This document shows positions 54,532 to 64,000 of a stretch of 64,000 nucleotides of DNA, piece after piece (the first letter of the stretch is position 1; every line of letters starts with the position of its first letter). Below the pieces are notes generated by a model. It made no database searches and was not told the DNA's origin. It saw nothing but the letters and a program-made list of their open reading frames with translations. The translations under genes and the position numbers were made by a program. Source of the DNA: Erythrobasidium yunnanense. Taxonomy: Eukaryota > Basidiomycota > Cystobasidiomycetes > Erythrobasidiales > Erythrobasidiaceae. Location of the stretch: contig BCJC01000008.1 of assembly GCA_001600175.1 (NCBI GenBank), forward strand, positions 994,781-1,058,780. Reading direction: 5' to 3'.

Positions 54532-54758
54532 TGAACGACATGAACAGGCCCGCCGCCTCCGAAAGTTCGCATGGGAGGGCCTCGCATGCCTCCTCCTCCG
54601 CCGCCTAGAAGACCTCCGCCCATACCCAGTGGACGTCTGCCAACTCCGACTGGCTCAGAGTACATGTACTGTGGAACAGAGAGAACAGCATTAGTAATAG
54701 CTAGTCAATTTGATGACTACAAGCGCACTCTCTGTTGACGTGATGGACCGCAACCCAT
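54334..54758 (-). CDS. Small glycine-rich protein with MGC lipidation-type N-terminus
   Basis: Exons 54758-54729, 54668-54411, 54351-54334; 101 residues. MGCGPSRQQR has the Gly2-Cys3-Ser6 pattern of N-myristoylated and often palmitoylated proteins, so membrane anchoring is likely. The body YMYSEPVGVGRRPLGMGGGL then turns into repeats of FGGGGRYGGGGR. The short last exon adds GRRRC and a stop. Intron 1 contains TACTAAT shortly before TTCCACAG, a textbook branch site. Intron 2 (GTGCGT...TTTCAG, 59 nt) is inferred; if it is retained, the protein ends RAHCLFLH. The exact antisense of the repeats is proline-rich. Confidence 0.6.
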
Positions 54759-55249
54759 TCTATTGAAGCGATGTGTCAAGTTGGTTTTCTGGCTCGTCCG
54801 TGTGATTGATGTGTCGGGTATGTTGTTTTCAGTGATGAGCTGGAAAAGAGAGAGAGAGATGCGATAGGAGGAGGGAGAAGAAAGACTCTCGGCTGGCTTA
54901 TGGCTGCTATTAAGGCGAATAATTTAGTTGCCGACTCATGACGGGCGCCAAGACGCAGGTCGCCGTGCTGAGGTTTCTTGAGCATGAATGCTGCTCTTAG
55001 CTGAGTTATCAGAGCTCCAAGGATGACGTTGGTGATGCTCCGTGCTGAACGTAGCAGAGCGGTGTGCAAGGTAAGTCCCGACTTGAAGTAGCCATCACGA
55101 CTCTGTGAAGCGAGCTCAAAAGGGGAGGGAAGCTGCAGAGATGAGCATGTGTTGATCGTTCCTATAGTATTCATGGCGCATCGGCATTACATCTGAAAAG
55201 CCGTTCTTGCGCTCCAAGCAGCTTGCTGAGATTCCAACGAATTCCAATC
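54759..55249. other. Intergenic, GA/CT microsatellite
   Basis: Region between the divergent glycine-rich and MAK10 genes. It has a short GA repeat (plus strand, near 54848). A 132-codon minus frame (55174-54776) is present but lies in the leader of the glycine-rich gene and shows no conserved pattern. Confidence 0.4.
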
Positions 55250-57694
55250 ATGCCGGACTACGTAGACGTCCTGCCTCTGCTGACAGCTGCATGCGCATCG
55301 CTTCCTCACAATGTCCTGATTCAATCAGCGCACATCGACGCGTTTGAGTTGACATCATGCGTGGAGCTGGGAGACGCTCGCATGGACTGTGGTGCGCTGG
55401 CCATTGCACAAGGAGATGTCGCACAGCCTGGCGAACCACACTTTCATCTCAAGCAACCCATGCTGCCTGTCGAAGTCGTCTGGATCATGGACCGGGTGCT
55501 CGAAGCAGAGGTGTGAAATTGAGGACAACCAGCCCGAAGTATGCAAGATCTGAGACTGTTTCTTCTGGTCAGATGGCATGGCATTCTGGAAGTGCACTCG
55601 CGCAAACACTCTGGACGTGCGTGTACACGCTCGACACCGATAGTCTCGGAGTGGAATCATCAACACCCGAACGACCTAGCGAATTAACGACTTTGGTATT
55701 GCGAGCTCATCTGCGAGCTTGTCTCAAGACATGCGACATCGTCATGGAAGAGCTGCTCAAGCGGCATGTCCAGGATGTACGAAAGCCGCCCCTTGATCAT
55801 CTGCAGCGTGCCTAGCTGATACGATTGTATAGAATGAAGACTTCCAAGGCGACAAGGCTGGTATTTCACTGCTAGAAGACGTCGAGATCGATGCAGTGCT
55901 CGATGAGCTCAACGAAGCGTATGAATGGCTCATGGGCTGGGAAGGAGGTGCGCTTTCTTAACTTCGCAACGTATATGACCTATTCTGATGAGATCTTCAG
56001 ACCTGGCGGACCAATGGCGCATGCCTCTGCTTACGAGGATACGGCTCAGAATGGCGAGTCCTTTGTGCCGTCTGCTTGCACCGGAGGCTGATCGCGGCCC
56101 TCTTCTACCACAGGAACTGCTCTGCGCTATATGTCTCTTTGCAATCAGCGACCCTGCATACGAAGCCATTCCATCACATCTGCTAGGCGTACAACAAGCT
56201 TTCGACTACATCCGAAAGGGACCCTCTCTGTATCCTGAAGACTTCACTGTACCATGCGCACTCAATGCGGAGTATGCAAGAAGACTGGAGCGATCCGCTC
56301 CTCCTAGACCACTCATACAACCGCTTTCTTCCAAAAGGGCATGGGAGTTATTGCAGTTGCTGATAGACGGCGTTACGGACGCCGTCAAGCTGCTGAGCAC
56401 GCAATCCTGGAGCGAGATAGAAGCTCATTTCTTGCAGATGGCAAGGAAGCAGCCAGCTACGTTACCGTATATCAGGTCACTGCATCAGGTGAGCTCGCTA
56501 GGTAACATAGTATTGATCATAGCTGAGACATTGGTTCGGATGTCATAGACTGTCTTCTACTCCAACAAAACAGTCTGCACCCGTTTACCCTTGAAGTGGC
56601 TGGGGCTGTCCTTTCTACAAGAGCATACGGGTTGTCCGATATCTGTTTTTGAGAGCGAAACGATCGCAACTTCAAGACTTCCCAGCTTTTTAGAGAATAT
56701 CTCCGGCGTAAGTTGCACTGCTCTGTTCCCCTACTAGTCCAGCGCGAATTGTATCTGACCTGGATTCGGCTCCAGTACCTTGTCGAATACATATCCGCTT
56801 TGGGCAATAACCGCGCTCGCTCGTATAGGACTCTCGGAAAATGCTTGACTTCCTGGCAAAGTGCAGCCGAAACCGCAAGTCGCCTTGTCGAGAAGTATGG
56901 TGATGACCTGCAAACGGTCGCCAGGAACGAGGGTGCAACCGGTTTTGAGCCCGCTTCGATCGCTTCGGCACTGCAGAAGATGCAATACACCATCATAATC
57001 GAGATACAGGCTGCCGGTTTCGAGCTGGAACTATATTCTCCCAGCGAATATTCCTTCGTCTACTGGTACATGGCGCACTGTGCTCGCATCTTTCGACCAC
57101 ACGCAAGAAGGCTAGCCTCGTGTAATTCACGAAATATGGTGCAGCCTGCAGACTCCTTAGATTGGGCCAAGATGGAGCAAGCTCGAAGCATCGCTTATGG
57201 CGATCTGGCTGAAGCAAGCTTGATCGTAAGTGCCTTCGCATGTATAGTCAGTAGCTTTCCCAGCTCACATGGTCGTGCCTATCACAGCTACCCTTACTGC
57301 CAAAGACTGCTCGCACCCTTGACAGCAAACTCGACAGAACACGCTTCAGGCGTCGGTTTGCATGGGCACCGAGCGATGGCATTTTTGCGATACGCTGGGA
57401 AGATTACGAACAATATGTCACGAATCTGCAGGAGCTGGATAGGGCGGACCTTATAATACGCGCAGTGGAGACCTTAAGCAAAGTTCAAGAAAGAGCTTTC
57501 GCACTGTCTCCCGTGAGATGGAATTGATACAGCGCTTATGCTGCTCGCTGACTCCTTTGTGCTGACAGTATATCCTGTCCACCGTTCGAAACAACATCTC
57601 TGTTTTTTCGAAGCTTAGTCCGGACGCGCGCCTGAACATGCTGCCCCAGAAAGCCTGGTCTACCCCTCTGTTTCCAGCGTTCCAGGCAATATAG
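55250..57694 (+). CDS. MAK10: NatC N-terminal acetyltransferase auxiliary subunit MAK10 (NAA35)
   Basis: Eight exons: 55250-55510, 55573-55776, 55833-55947, 56001-56488, 56549-56707, 56776-57225, 57288-57512, 57569-57694; 675 residues, in line with the family. Diagnostic text near the start is FELTSCVELGDARMDCGALA and LPVEVVWIMDRVLEAE, then LAQTLWTCVYTLDTDSL. Later come LPLLTRIRLRMASPL and YTIIIEIQAAGFELELYSPS with EYSFVYWYM. Mak10 holds the catalytic Mak3 (Naa30) on the ribosome, where NatC acetylates Met-Leu/Ile/Phe/Trp starts. The junction at 56708-56775 is the least certain: a stretch reading VQRELYLTWIRLQ lies inside the chosen 68-base intron in frame and could be coding if a much shorter intron were used. 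Confidence 0.93.
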
Positions 57695-57933
57695 TCGTAA
57701 CGAGTATAGATTTCCTTGTCATGTTAGTCAGGATTATACATTCCCTGTCATGTCAGCGGAGGATCTCAGCCAGATCTGGTCAAAGACTTCATCATTTCTT
57801 CACATTTGCACACACTATTGACTACAGTATCGGCTTTGATGCTCGTACACACCATGCGACATCATCTTCTTCATCTCATTCCGACTACTACAACCCGCAA
57901 AGTTCACTTTTATGCAGAGCAAATCGCTTGCAC

Positions 57934-59836
57934 TCAGGCAATCTGCTCCGTGAAAGACTCCTCTTTCTTCATGTCACCTCCTTGCAATCCTTCCCTCTTC
58001 GCGACCACATCATGAGCTTCTCTCATTAGTCTTGCTCGCTCGAGCATGAGACCGTCCTTCTTATCTGCTGCGGCGAACAGAGTGTCCAGCTCTTCCAAGT
58101 TCTTGCCAGCAGTCTCAGGAAGGAAATAGGTGAAGGGAATGGCCAGGATGTTGAAAGCAAGGAACCACAGCCAGACCTTCCAGCCAACACTTGGGTCGCC
58201 TTGCGCGATCGGGGATGCAAAGACAGTAACGAATGACCAGAACCATTCTCCAGCCGCGTTGAGCGCGCCTCCAACATGTCGGAGCTCGAGAGGCGAGATT
58301 TCGGGAGCATACTGCCAGCATGGGGAAATCCAGCCAGCGCCGAAGAACCACGAATAAATGATGATGAGTGCCGATACCGCAGTGCGTGTCTTTTCAGACT
58401 GCTTGTCATCGGGAAGACCGAGGAGAACGCAGAAGGTGATCATAATGACAGTGCAGATGCAGGCCGTGTAAAACATCATGCCCCGGCGGCCGACCCGATC
58501 GATGAGCCAGATAGTGGGTAAAGTACCGGTAGCATCTTCGTCACAGAATCAGCGTGTAGTCATCTCAAAGGTATTCCCGTGGTACTTACAGACCGTGTTC
58601 GCGGTGGCGCCCAGAATGGCGGCCATGTTCGGGCTCGCGCCATTCTGTCTGAAGATGAAGGTAGCATAGTAAACGAGGAAGTTGATAGACATAAGCTGCT
58701 GAAAGCTTAAGATCAAAAAGCAGATAACCATTCGACGGGCTACTTTGAGTTCGCTCCTGTCCCAAAAATAGTCGCGAAGCTTGGGTTTTACGGCGTTGTG
58801 CTCCAGTTCAATGGCTGCAAGAATGCCCATCTTCTCCTTCAAGACGATTTCATTATCCAGTGATGCATCGAAGAGGCGCGTGATGGTATCGTCTCCCAAT
58901 TCGTTGCGACCGGTGGCATAGTACCATCTTGGCGTGTCTGGGCAACCGTACTGCGTAGAAGCAACTATTATTACGACACATCGTCGGTACTTGAGCTTCT
59001 ACTTACGAAGATGAGGCCGGCTACGAGGGCTGGGAGACCTTGAAGAGCGATCGGGACCCGCCATGAGACGGAGGAGTTGATGAAGCTCATGCCATAGTCT
59101 AGTAATGGAAGTCAGCACGTATCGAATGAAAATATCGCATTCATCGGAACATACCAAACCAATAAGCTGGAGCAAAACGAAAAATCAGCGAAATCTCGTG
59201 CCTGTCAAAGACACGACTGACCAAATGGAATTCCGAAGATCAGAATGGAGCATGTGATAGCAGTCTTTCGTCCTCGATGAGCATCGTCAATGGATGACTC
59301 GGTCTGGTATGCCGGCACGGTTGCGGAGATCTTGAGAGGAGCAGATGTCAGAGCCAGAAGCGCGTCACGGAGTCAGTGACGTACCAATCCAATACCAAAG
59401 CCGCATAAACAGCGCGAGAAGATGATCTGAGCCATCCCGTAGCTGGCTGCTTGGATGATTGCGCCGACGAAGACCAGTGCGCAAGCCCAAAGAAGGAGGA
59501 GACGACGACCAGTGCGCATGCCGTACCACATGACGAAGGGAGTAGAGGCGAAGGCGGCTAGAGTATATGAGCTTGCAATCAAGGGAAGATCATATTGACC
59601 GTTGGGGGTCATGGAAGGTCCGAAAATGCTGCTTAGGAACTGAGGAGTCTCCATCACACCTCCCAGCACACCAGCATCGTACCCAAACCTATCGAGTGAC
59701 TGGTCAATTCCACATAAATATGCTGTCTTGGAAGGACAGGGACTTACAGGGCAAACATGACCATGCATGCCGCGTCAATCCTGAAGCGCAGCTTCCTTCC
59801 ACTCAGCTTCGGCGTGCCAAATTTGAGTGCCTGCAT
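57934..59836 (-). CDS. MFS sugar transporter
   Basis: Seven exons: 59836-59748, 59688-59385, 59330-59222, 59166-59155, 59098-59007, 58950-58590, 58535-57934; 522 residues with about 12 hydrophobic segments. Sugar-porter hallmarks: FGYDAGVLGGV in helix 1, GMRTGRRLLLLWACALVFVG (GRR loop), CGFGIGL, VPAYQTES, the central hydrophilic loop, QQLMSINFLVYYATFIF in helix 7 (QQ-x6-YYA), RVGRRGMM, and the closing PETAGKNLEELD. It should import hexoses or related sugars across the plasma membrane. Exon 4 is only 12 bases (AYWF region), needed to join PFAYWFDYGMSFINSS in phase. The substrate cannot be read from sequence. Confidence 0.93.
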
Positions 59837-60662
59837 CCTGTAAGAATGAGATGGAGAAGAGAAAGGCTAGGGAAAAGAGAGGAGGTGGAGTGAACAAGAT
59901 CCTTCAGAGGACGAGAAGGGGATGCAGACGAGCCCGGAAAAGACGAATGAGACGGAGAATGGAGGTGACCAGAAAGTAGTTGTGGGGATCCAGAACGCAT
60001 GGTACTTTAAGATTTGGGCAACGACATAACATTTCATCCGGGGGCGCGGAAAAGACGAAGAGGCCATTCATCGGGTTTTCCGGTCGTACAGAATATAGAA
60101 GAGGGAGGAGGCGCAGTACCTCATTCGATGTGTACCAGAGACGTTCCTGATGGTAGATATCGCCCGGCTCCCACCCGACGATGTTGCTCCCCAGCGAGCG
60201 GAGTTGACCTTCATGCGTCATGAGCGTAAGACATCACTGTCTTGCGAGCAGCAAGACGCTTCCATACTTCGTCTGTAGCACACTAGCAATGTATGCGAAA
60301 GCCGCATCTAGATGTGCGAACGAGAGAGACCAAGAAATCTCAAAATTGGTCGATCCGATGATCATTGCGAACGAAAGACGCGATCCATCATTTCGGATAT
60401 GCGCCTTGATACTTTGTCTCTCTGAAGTCGCGCGCTGCATAGCGCCATGCAAGAAAGCGCTTCTAGCGACTCCACCCTGCACCGGATGCGTTTCGAGAAA
60501 GGCGAAGCAGTAACAGCACGAAAGGGTAAGGCCCGTCACAAACGAAGTGGCGGGTCACCTGTCTTGCCTATACTACCTCATCCAAAGCGCGACGCCTCAG
60601 CAGCTTCTGCTCATCCACCTCACCGCCTCGAGCTCAGCGGTACCTACAGGACGCGGCGGGAG
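59837..60662. other. Intergenic region, nothing recognised
   Basis: About 825 bases between the transporter start and the DBR1 stop (both genes on minus). Several 65-105-codon frames occur on both strands, overlapping each other, without codon bias or motifs. It presumably holds the transporter promoter and DBR1 3' end. Confidence 0.4.
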
Positions 60663-62940
60663 CTACTTGGGCACAGGATTCACTTTGTTCTGTATGCCTA
60701 GCAGAGAGCATAGCGCCTCTGTCTGTGGATTCGTATACCACGGTCCAGGCGCTCTGTTCTGGCCGCCTTCCTGCCCAGGATGCGGCGCAGTCTGCACAAA
60801 TTGCTGCACTTCCCTGATTTCCAAGCTAGTATCACTGCTTCCATCTTTGTAAACATTCTTCCGCAACCACTCAAGTTCCTTGGAGATCATGGCTTTGCAT
60901 ACCGTGCTGTCTCGCGGGAGAGGGTCTTGACGATACGACAATGAGAGGAGAGGATGGAAGGCTCGTGTTATAGCCAGCCAGATGGGATCGAAGGTCAATG
61001 TGGGAGGCTGCGAGTCGGCTTCTGTGGGGAGGTCGAAGATCTGGACCTCTAGAATCAGCATGATTGGTCTGGCGGTCGAGAGAAATATCCTTAAGTACCT
61101 GTAGGAAGTCCTGGCCGGGTAAGCACTTGCTCAATGCTAAGAACTTAGTTGCGTCCGCTTCCTTGTTCAAGGAGCCCGTCGGTGCTGTAACTTCAGATTT
61201 CGTAGTCTGAGCCTGCAAGGCTGGTGCAGCTGCGTCATCTTCGTCATCGATCATGATCTCGTCCGCGTTGCCGGTCTTCGCCGCTTGAGTACCCTGTGAA
61301 TGCGCTTCCTTGACTGAGATAGACTCGTCTATGCTGTTTGCCGGTAGATGATCCGTGAGAGTCGCTTCTGGGTGTTTGGGGTGTATCAATGCGTCCACGT
61401 CCCCTCCCACATGCTTATCAACCATCGCAGACCCGTTGTCATTGACCGGTTGCGCAGAATTACTCGCTTCTTCTTCTTCGCTGTCTACTACGTCCACTTC
61501 ATCCGGATTCGCCGATGCTATCTGCTTGCCATCGACTGGACTCTCCTCGTCATCTTCATCTATGAGCAGCTCATCTGGGTTGCCAGCTTGCGGTATCGTC
61601 GAAGGTGGTTGGCCAGGATTCGCATGCTGATGCTGTCGGGATATAGGCTTTCCATGTAGCAGAGTCGATTCTTTGTTGTGCTTGAACAAAGCTGGAAACT
61701 TGACGTGAAGATGGGCTGAGAACCAATAGCTCGGCTTGAGGGTTTCTAGCAACCCTCGTAAGGGTGGGGAGCCGAGCGTATTCGAGTTGATCTGTGCCAA
61801 TCAAGAGCAGGCGCCATTAATATCTGCTCCCTCCTTGCGCAAAACCCTGACACTGACCTCATCGCGGAAAAATGGTTTGGCTTTCAGCAAACGATTCGTA
61901 TCGCCGTATCTTTCGATCTCTAAAGGCCAATCGTGAGATAGGAAGATTGAAGGATATGCATCGAGCGTAGCGAGTTGTGCCAGCCGGCTTATATCGTATT
62001 CTCGTGTATGGTATATGCTTCGGATAGTCGACTTGTCATACGGCTGTCGTTCGAAACGACCTGGGAAGCAAGGAAGATGTGAGCGCTGTAGGCGATGTAA
62101 CGTTTGCTTTGTGGTCGGCCAGGACTAGCTCACCCTTCCGATAGTCTCCACTTTTGTAGATTCCGCTTGCGCCGGATATCCGGATGCCTTTGACCAGAAC
62201 AGAGCCCGCAGCTCCAAGGTAGTATATATTGGGAGCTAGCCTGACATCCATAGACTTTGGTAAGCTCAGACTGTCATTTCTGGCTTTGCGTAGCTTACCA
62301 TCCTCCGTGAAATCTGCGACGAGTCTGGTGTAAATACTACATCTATATAGATGTTTTGGATTTCTAGCTAGGTAGTCTGGGCAGCTTACAGTTCCCACAT
62401 GTAGTTGCTAGCTTCGTGATTACCTCCGATGACTAGCGTAAGCATAGGCGCGACTTTTTCGCCGGAGTAGTATCTTTCAGCAAGCTGTCAGCAAGTAGAC
62501 TTTGCGCGTATTGAGCAAGGTGCACTCACTTGTAGAAGCTTCCCATGTGCCTATACTTTTCAGGACACGCGAGAGTCTGAAGGTCCGAGTAGTTTCGCAT
62601 GGCCTGGACATAGCACAGAACCGATATAAGGGATGGGAGCCGTGTAGACAAGTGCCTATACAGGTTGGGCTCGCCTGGAAGTCACCGCATATGAGGAGCA
62701 AACCGATAGGGATTCCATCAGAAGCTTGGGCTTGCTGGAGGGTTGCGTAGATCTAATGGAGGGCATAGACATAAAGGTAGGCTGACTTTATTGAGCTCAT
62801 CTTTTTCTTCCAGGTAGTTCTCGGTCCTCACATTGTCGAGCTCGCCGTGACAGCACCCTTCGACAGCGACCTGCAGCAGCGCAACTTTCAGCTTCCTGAT
62901 GGCTTCAAGGATTATATCGTCAGTCTCAGCGCACTCTCAT
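60663..62940 (-). CDS. DBR1: RNA lariat debranching enzyme DBR1
   Basis: Ten exons: 62940-62935, 62870-62787, 62752-62675, 62603-62530, 62473-62390, 62313-62299, 62240-62134, 62060-61858, 61791-61099, 61046-60663; 575 residues. Metallophosphoesterase motifs all appear in order once spliced: [73 protein letters not shown] and FSAHLHVKF. Dbr1 hydrolyses the 2'-5' bond of intron lariats in the nucleus. Exon 1 codes only ATG-AGA, exon 6 is 15 bases, and the intron after GDFQ starts with GC. The third-from-last part (about residues 270-440) is an acidic, disordered insert with [15 protein letters not shown] and [14 protein letters not shown]. The DBR1 C-terminal domain resumes at [14 protein letters not shown]. 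Confidence 0.95.
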
Positions 62941-63723
62941 GGCTCTTGTTTGCGCGTGTGCTGGCGTGCGAACAGGCAATGATGATCTGGCGACGCTTCG
63001 GACACGCCGGTGCATCAAATGAACGACGAACGACATCTTCAGTGTTCTGTAACAAGATGTCACGAGCTGCATACTATCAATTACACGTCGTCAACGCTGT
63101 GCCAGATTACAACGACATGGCAGACTACTGAGGCTGTCGTGGTCGACGAACGCCTGCTCCAACTCCGACGCACTCGAAATACGCCCGCTGGATGCAACAC
63201 GCGCGACTGGCGATCTTCTGCTTTGTGTTCCTGTCCATCCATCAGTCTTGAGCTATTCAAGCGTGCTGCTACCGAAACTGGCAAGATGGCTGTCCACATC
63301 GGGCAGGAGAGAGCAAAAAGAGCTGCCTTCGAGGAGGCGCATCACAGCCCATCTGCAGACGAATCTATGAGGTCTTAAGGCATAATTGCGCTGGCCAGAC
63401 TTGCACAATGGCCAGCCTTGTTCAGACTTTTGACCGTCCTTCTGTACAGTACTCCTCGACTCCCTTTCCAATCTCTATTCTCATTCTGTTACTGTCACAC
63501 TCACGCGCACATATACAGCGTCCAACGTATACACCGCTCTGTCGCCTTTAGCTAGAGCAGCTTTATCTCTTGAGGGGCCTGGCAACTCGAATAGCCGAAG
63601 GTAGCCTTGCGAACATCACAAGCCAGTAGAATCCGATACAAGAACAGTCATTATTATCTGCACAACCTCCTGAGCCAGCGGGCGCAGAACTTCGCGTTTG
63701 ATTCGACCTCCAAGTCAACCAAG
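62941..63723. other. Divergent intergenic region
   Basis: About 780 bases between DBR1 (-) and the next gene (+). Pyrimidine-rich text on the plus strand at 63460-63500 probably belongs to the leader of the downstream gene. No other feature seen. Confidence 0.4.
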
Positions 63724-64000
63724 ATGTCTCACCGAAGAACATCATCAGCAACCAAAATGCCCAAGCATGGTCGCTCAACCTCGGTAGACTTCAGCTTGAG
63801 CGAGATGCCTACGACCATGCAGACTTTCAGAGGTGCAATTGAGCGCATCACAAAAAAAGGCAAACACGACTCAAGTTATGATGGCTCTGTAACTCCTAGA
63901 ACAGAAGGGGTGATGGTGTGGAAGGATATGGCTACTGAAGCATCTACTGGGCGTTGGCGAACGAGGTGGGTCTACCCGATCGTGCCATTGCAAGATCTTG
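63724..64000 (+). CDS. 5' end of an unrecognised gene, cut by the window
   Basis: The frame opens MSHRRTSSATKMPKHGRSTS and runs for 92 codons to the window end without a stop. It is basic and serine-rich at first, then FSLSEMPTTMQTFRGAIERI and EGVMVWKDMATEASTGRWRT. No domain is visible in this part. An intron may begin in the last 50 bases (GTGGGT near 63966). Confidence 0.5.
   Translation, partial: MSHRRTSSATKMPKHGRSTSVDFSLSEMPTTMQTFRGAIERITKKGKHDSSYDGSVTPRTEGVMVWKDMATEASTGRWRTRWVYPIVPLQDL

Noticed and set aside
54776-55174. 132-codon minus-strand ORF starting with ATG
   Set aside because: Lies in the leader of the glycine-rich gene, shows no conserved pattern and contains a CT microsatellite; not supported as coding.
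60220-60852. Overlapping 84-101-codon plus ORFs
   Set aside because: Mutually overlapping, partly antisense to the DBR1 last exon, no motif.
1-64000. tRNA, rRNA, CRISPR, retroelement or DNA transposon
   Set aside because: Scanned by eye for T-loop GGTTCGA-type text, regular repeats, terminal repeats, and integrase or transposase motifs; none found. A computed search (tRNAscan, RepeatMasker) would be decisive.

Overview
The window is nuclear DNA of a gene-dense fungus. Nearly every gene is cut by short introns of about 45-70 bases with GT...AG ends and CTRAY-like branch sites. The gene set is fungal (MAK5, CSM3, FMP25, LIN1, NCA2, HAT1, SCJ1, MAK10, DBR1, COQ11-like). The high intron density and several very small exons suggest a basidiomycete. 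I cannot place it more precisely from sequence alone. I saw no rRNA, tRNA, CRISPR array or recognisable transposon.

Layout. 0.3-12.3 kb: MAK5 helicase (+), a one-finger C2H2 protein (-), an NAD(P)-binding epimerase-like enzyme (-), a small SET protein (+), a coiled-coil protein (-), a COQ11-like protein (+) and the fork-protection protein CSM3 (-). 12.4-20.7 kb: mitochondrial RCC1-type FMP25 (-) diverging from the spliceosomal LIN1/CD2BP2 homologue (+), then a 1,392-residue arrestin-like adaptor (-). 21-27 kb: NCA2 (+), HAT1 (+) and the ER DnaJ SCJ1 (-). 27.1-29.9 kb: four evenly spaced, diverged small paralogues of unknown function, all on +. 30-36.4 kb: a DUF2828/vWA-like protein (-), a tandem duplication of about 1 kb carrying a decayed 3' part of an SDR gene, the intact SDR gene (-) and an unrecognised spliced gene (-). 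36.8-42.2 kb: a glycogen-targeting PP1 regulatory subunit with a CBM21 domain and a long pyrimidine-rich leader (+). 43.2-51.7 kb: one very long gene (-), about 2,694 residues after splicing, with a DCN1/PONY cullin-neddylation domain near its C-terminus behind a disordered tail with repeated SUMO-interaction-like motifs. 52-55 kb: a RING-like protein, two small ORFs that may be parts of one gene, and a glycine-rich protein with an N-myristoylation-type start whose antisense strand reads as a secreted proline-rich ORF. 55.2-64 kb: NatC subunit MAK10 (+), an MFS sugar transporter (-), the lariat debranching enzyme DBR1 (-) and the start of an unrecognised gene (+) that runs off the window.

No operon-like pathway cluster is visible. 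Most genes are housekeeping (ribosome biogenesis, replication fork, splicing, chromatin, mitochondria, protein folding, N-terminal acetylation). The parts that stand out are the small-paralogue array, the giant PONY protein, the SDR duplication, the 52.9-54.8 kb block of small overlapping ORFs, and the number of micro-exons, GC-AG introns and stop-free 3n introns. All exon borders were read by eye from splice motifs, reading-frame continuity and family motifs; no search was run.
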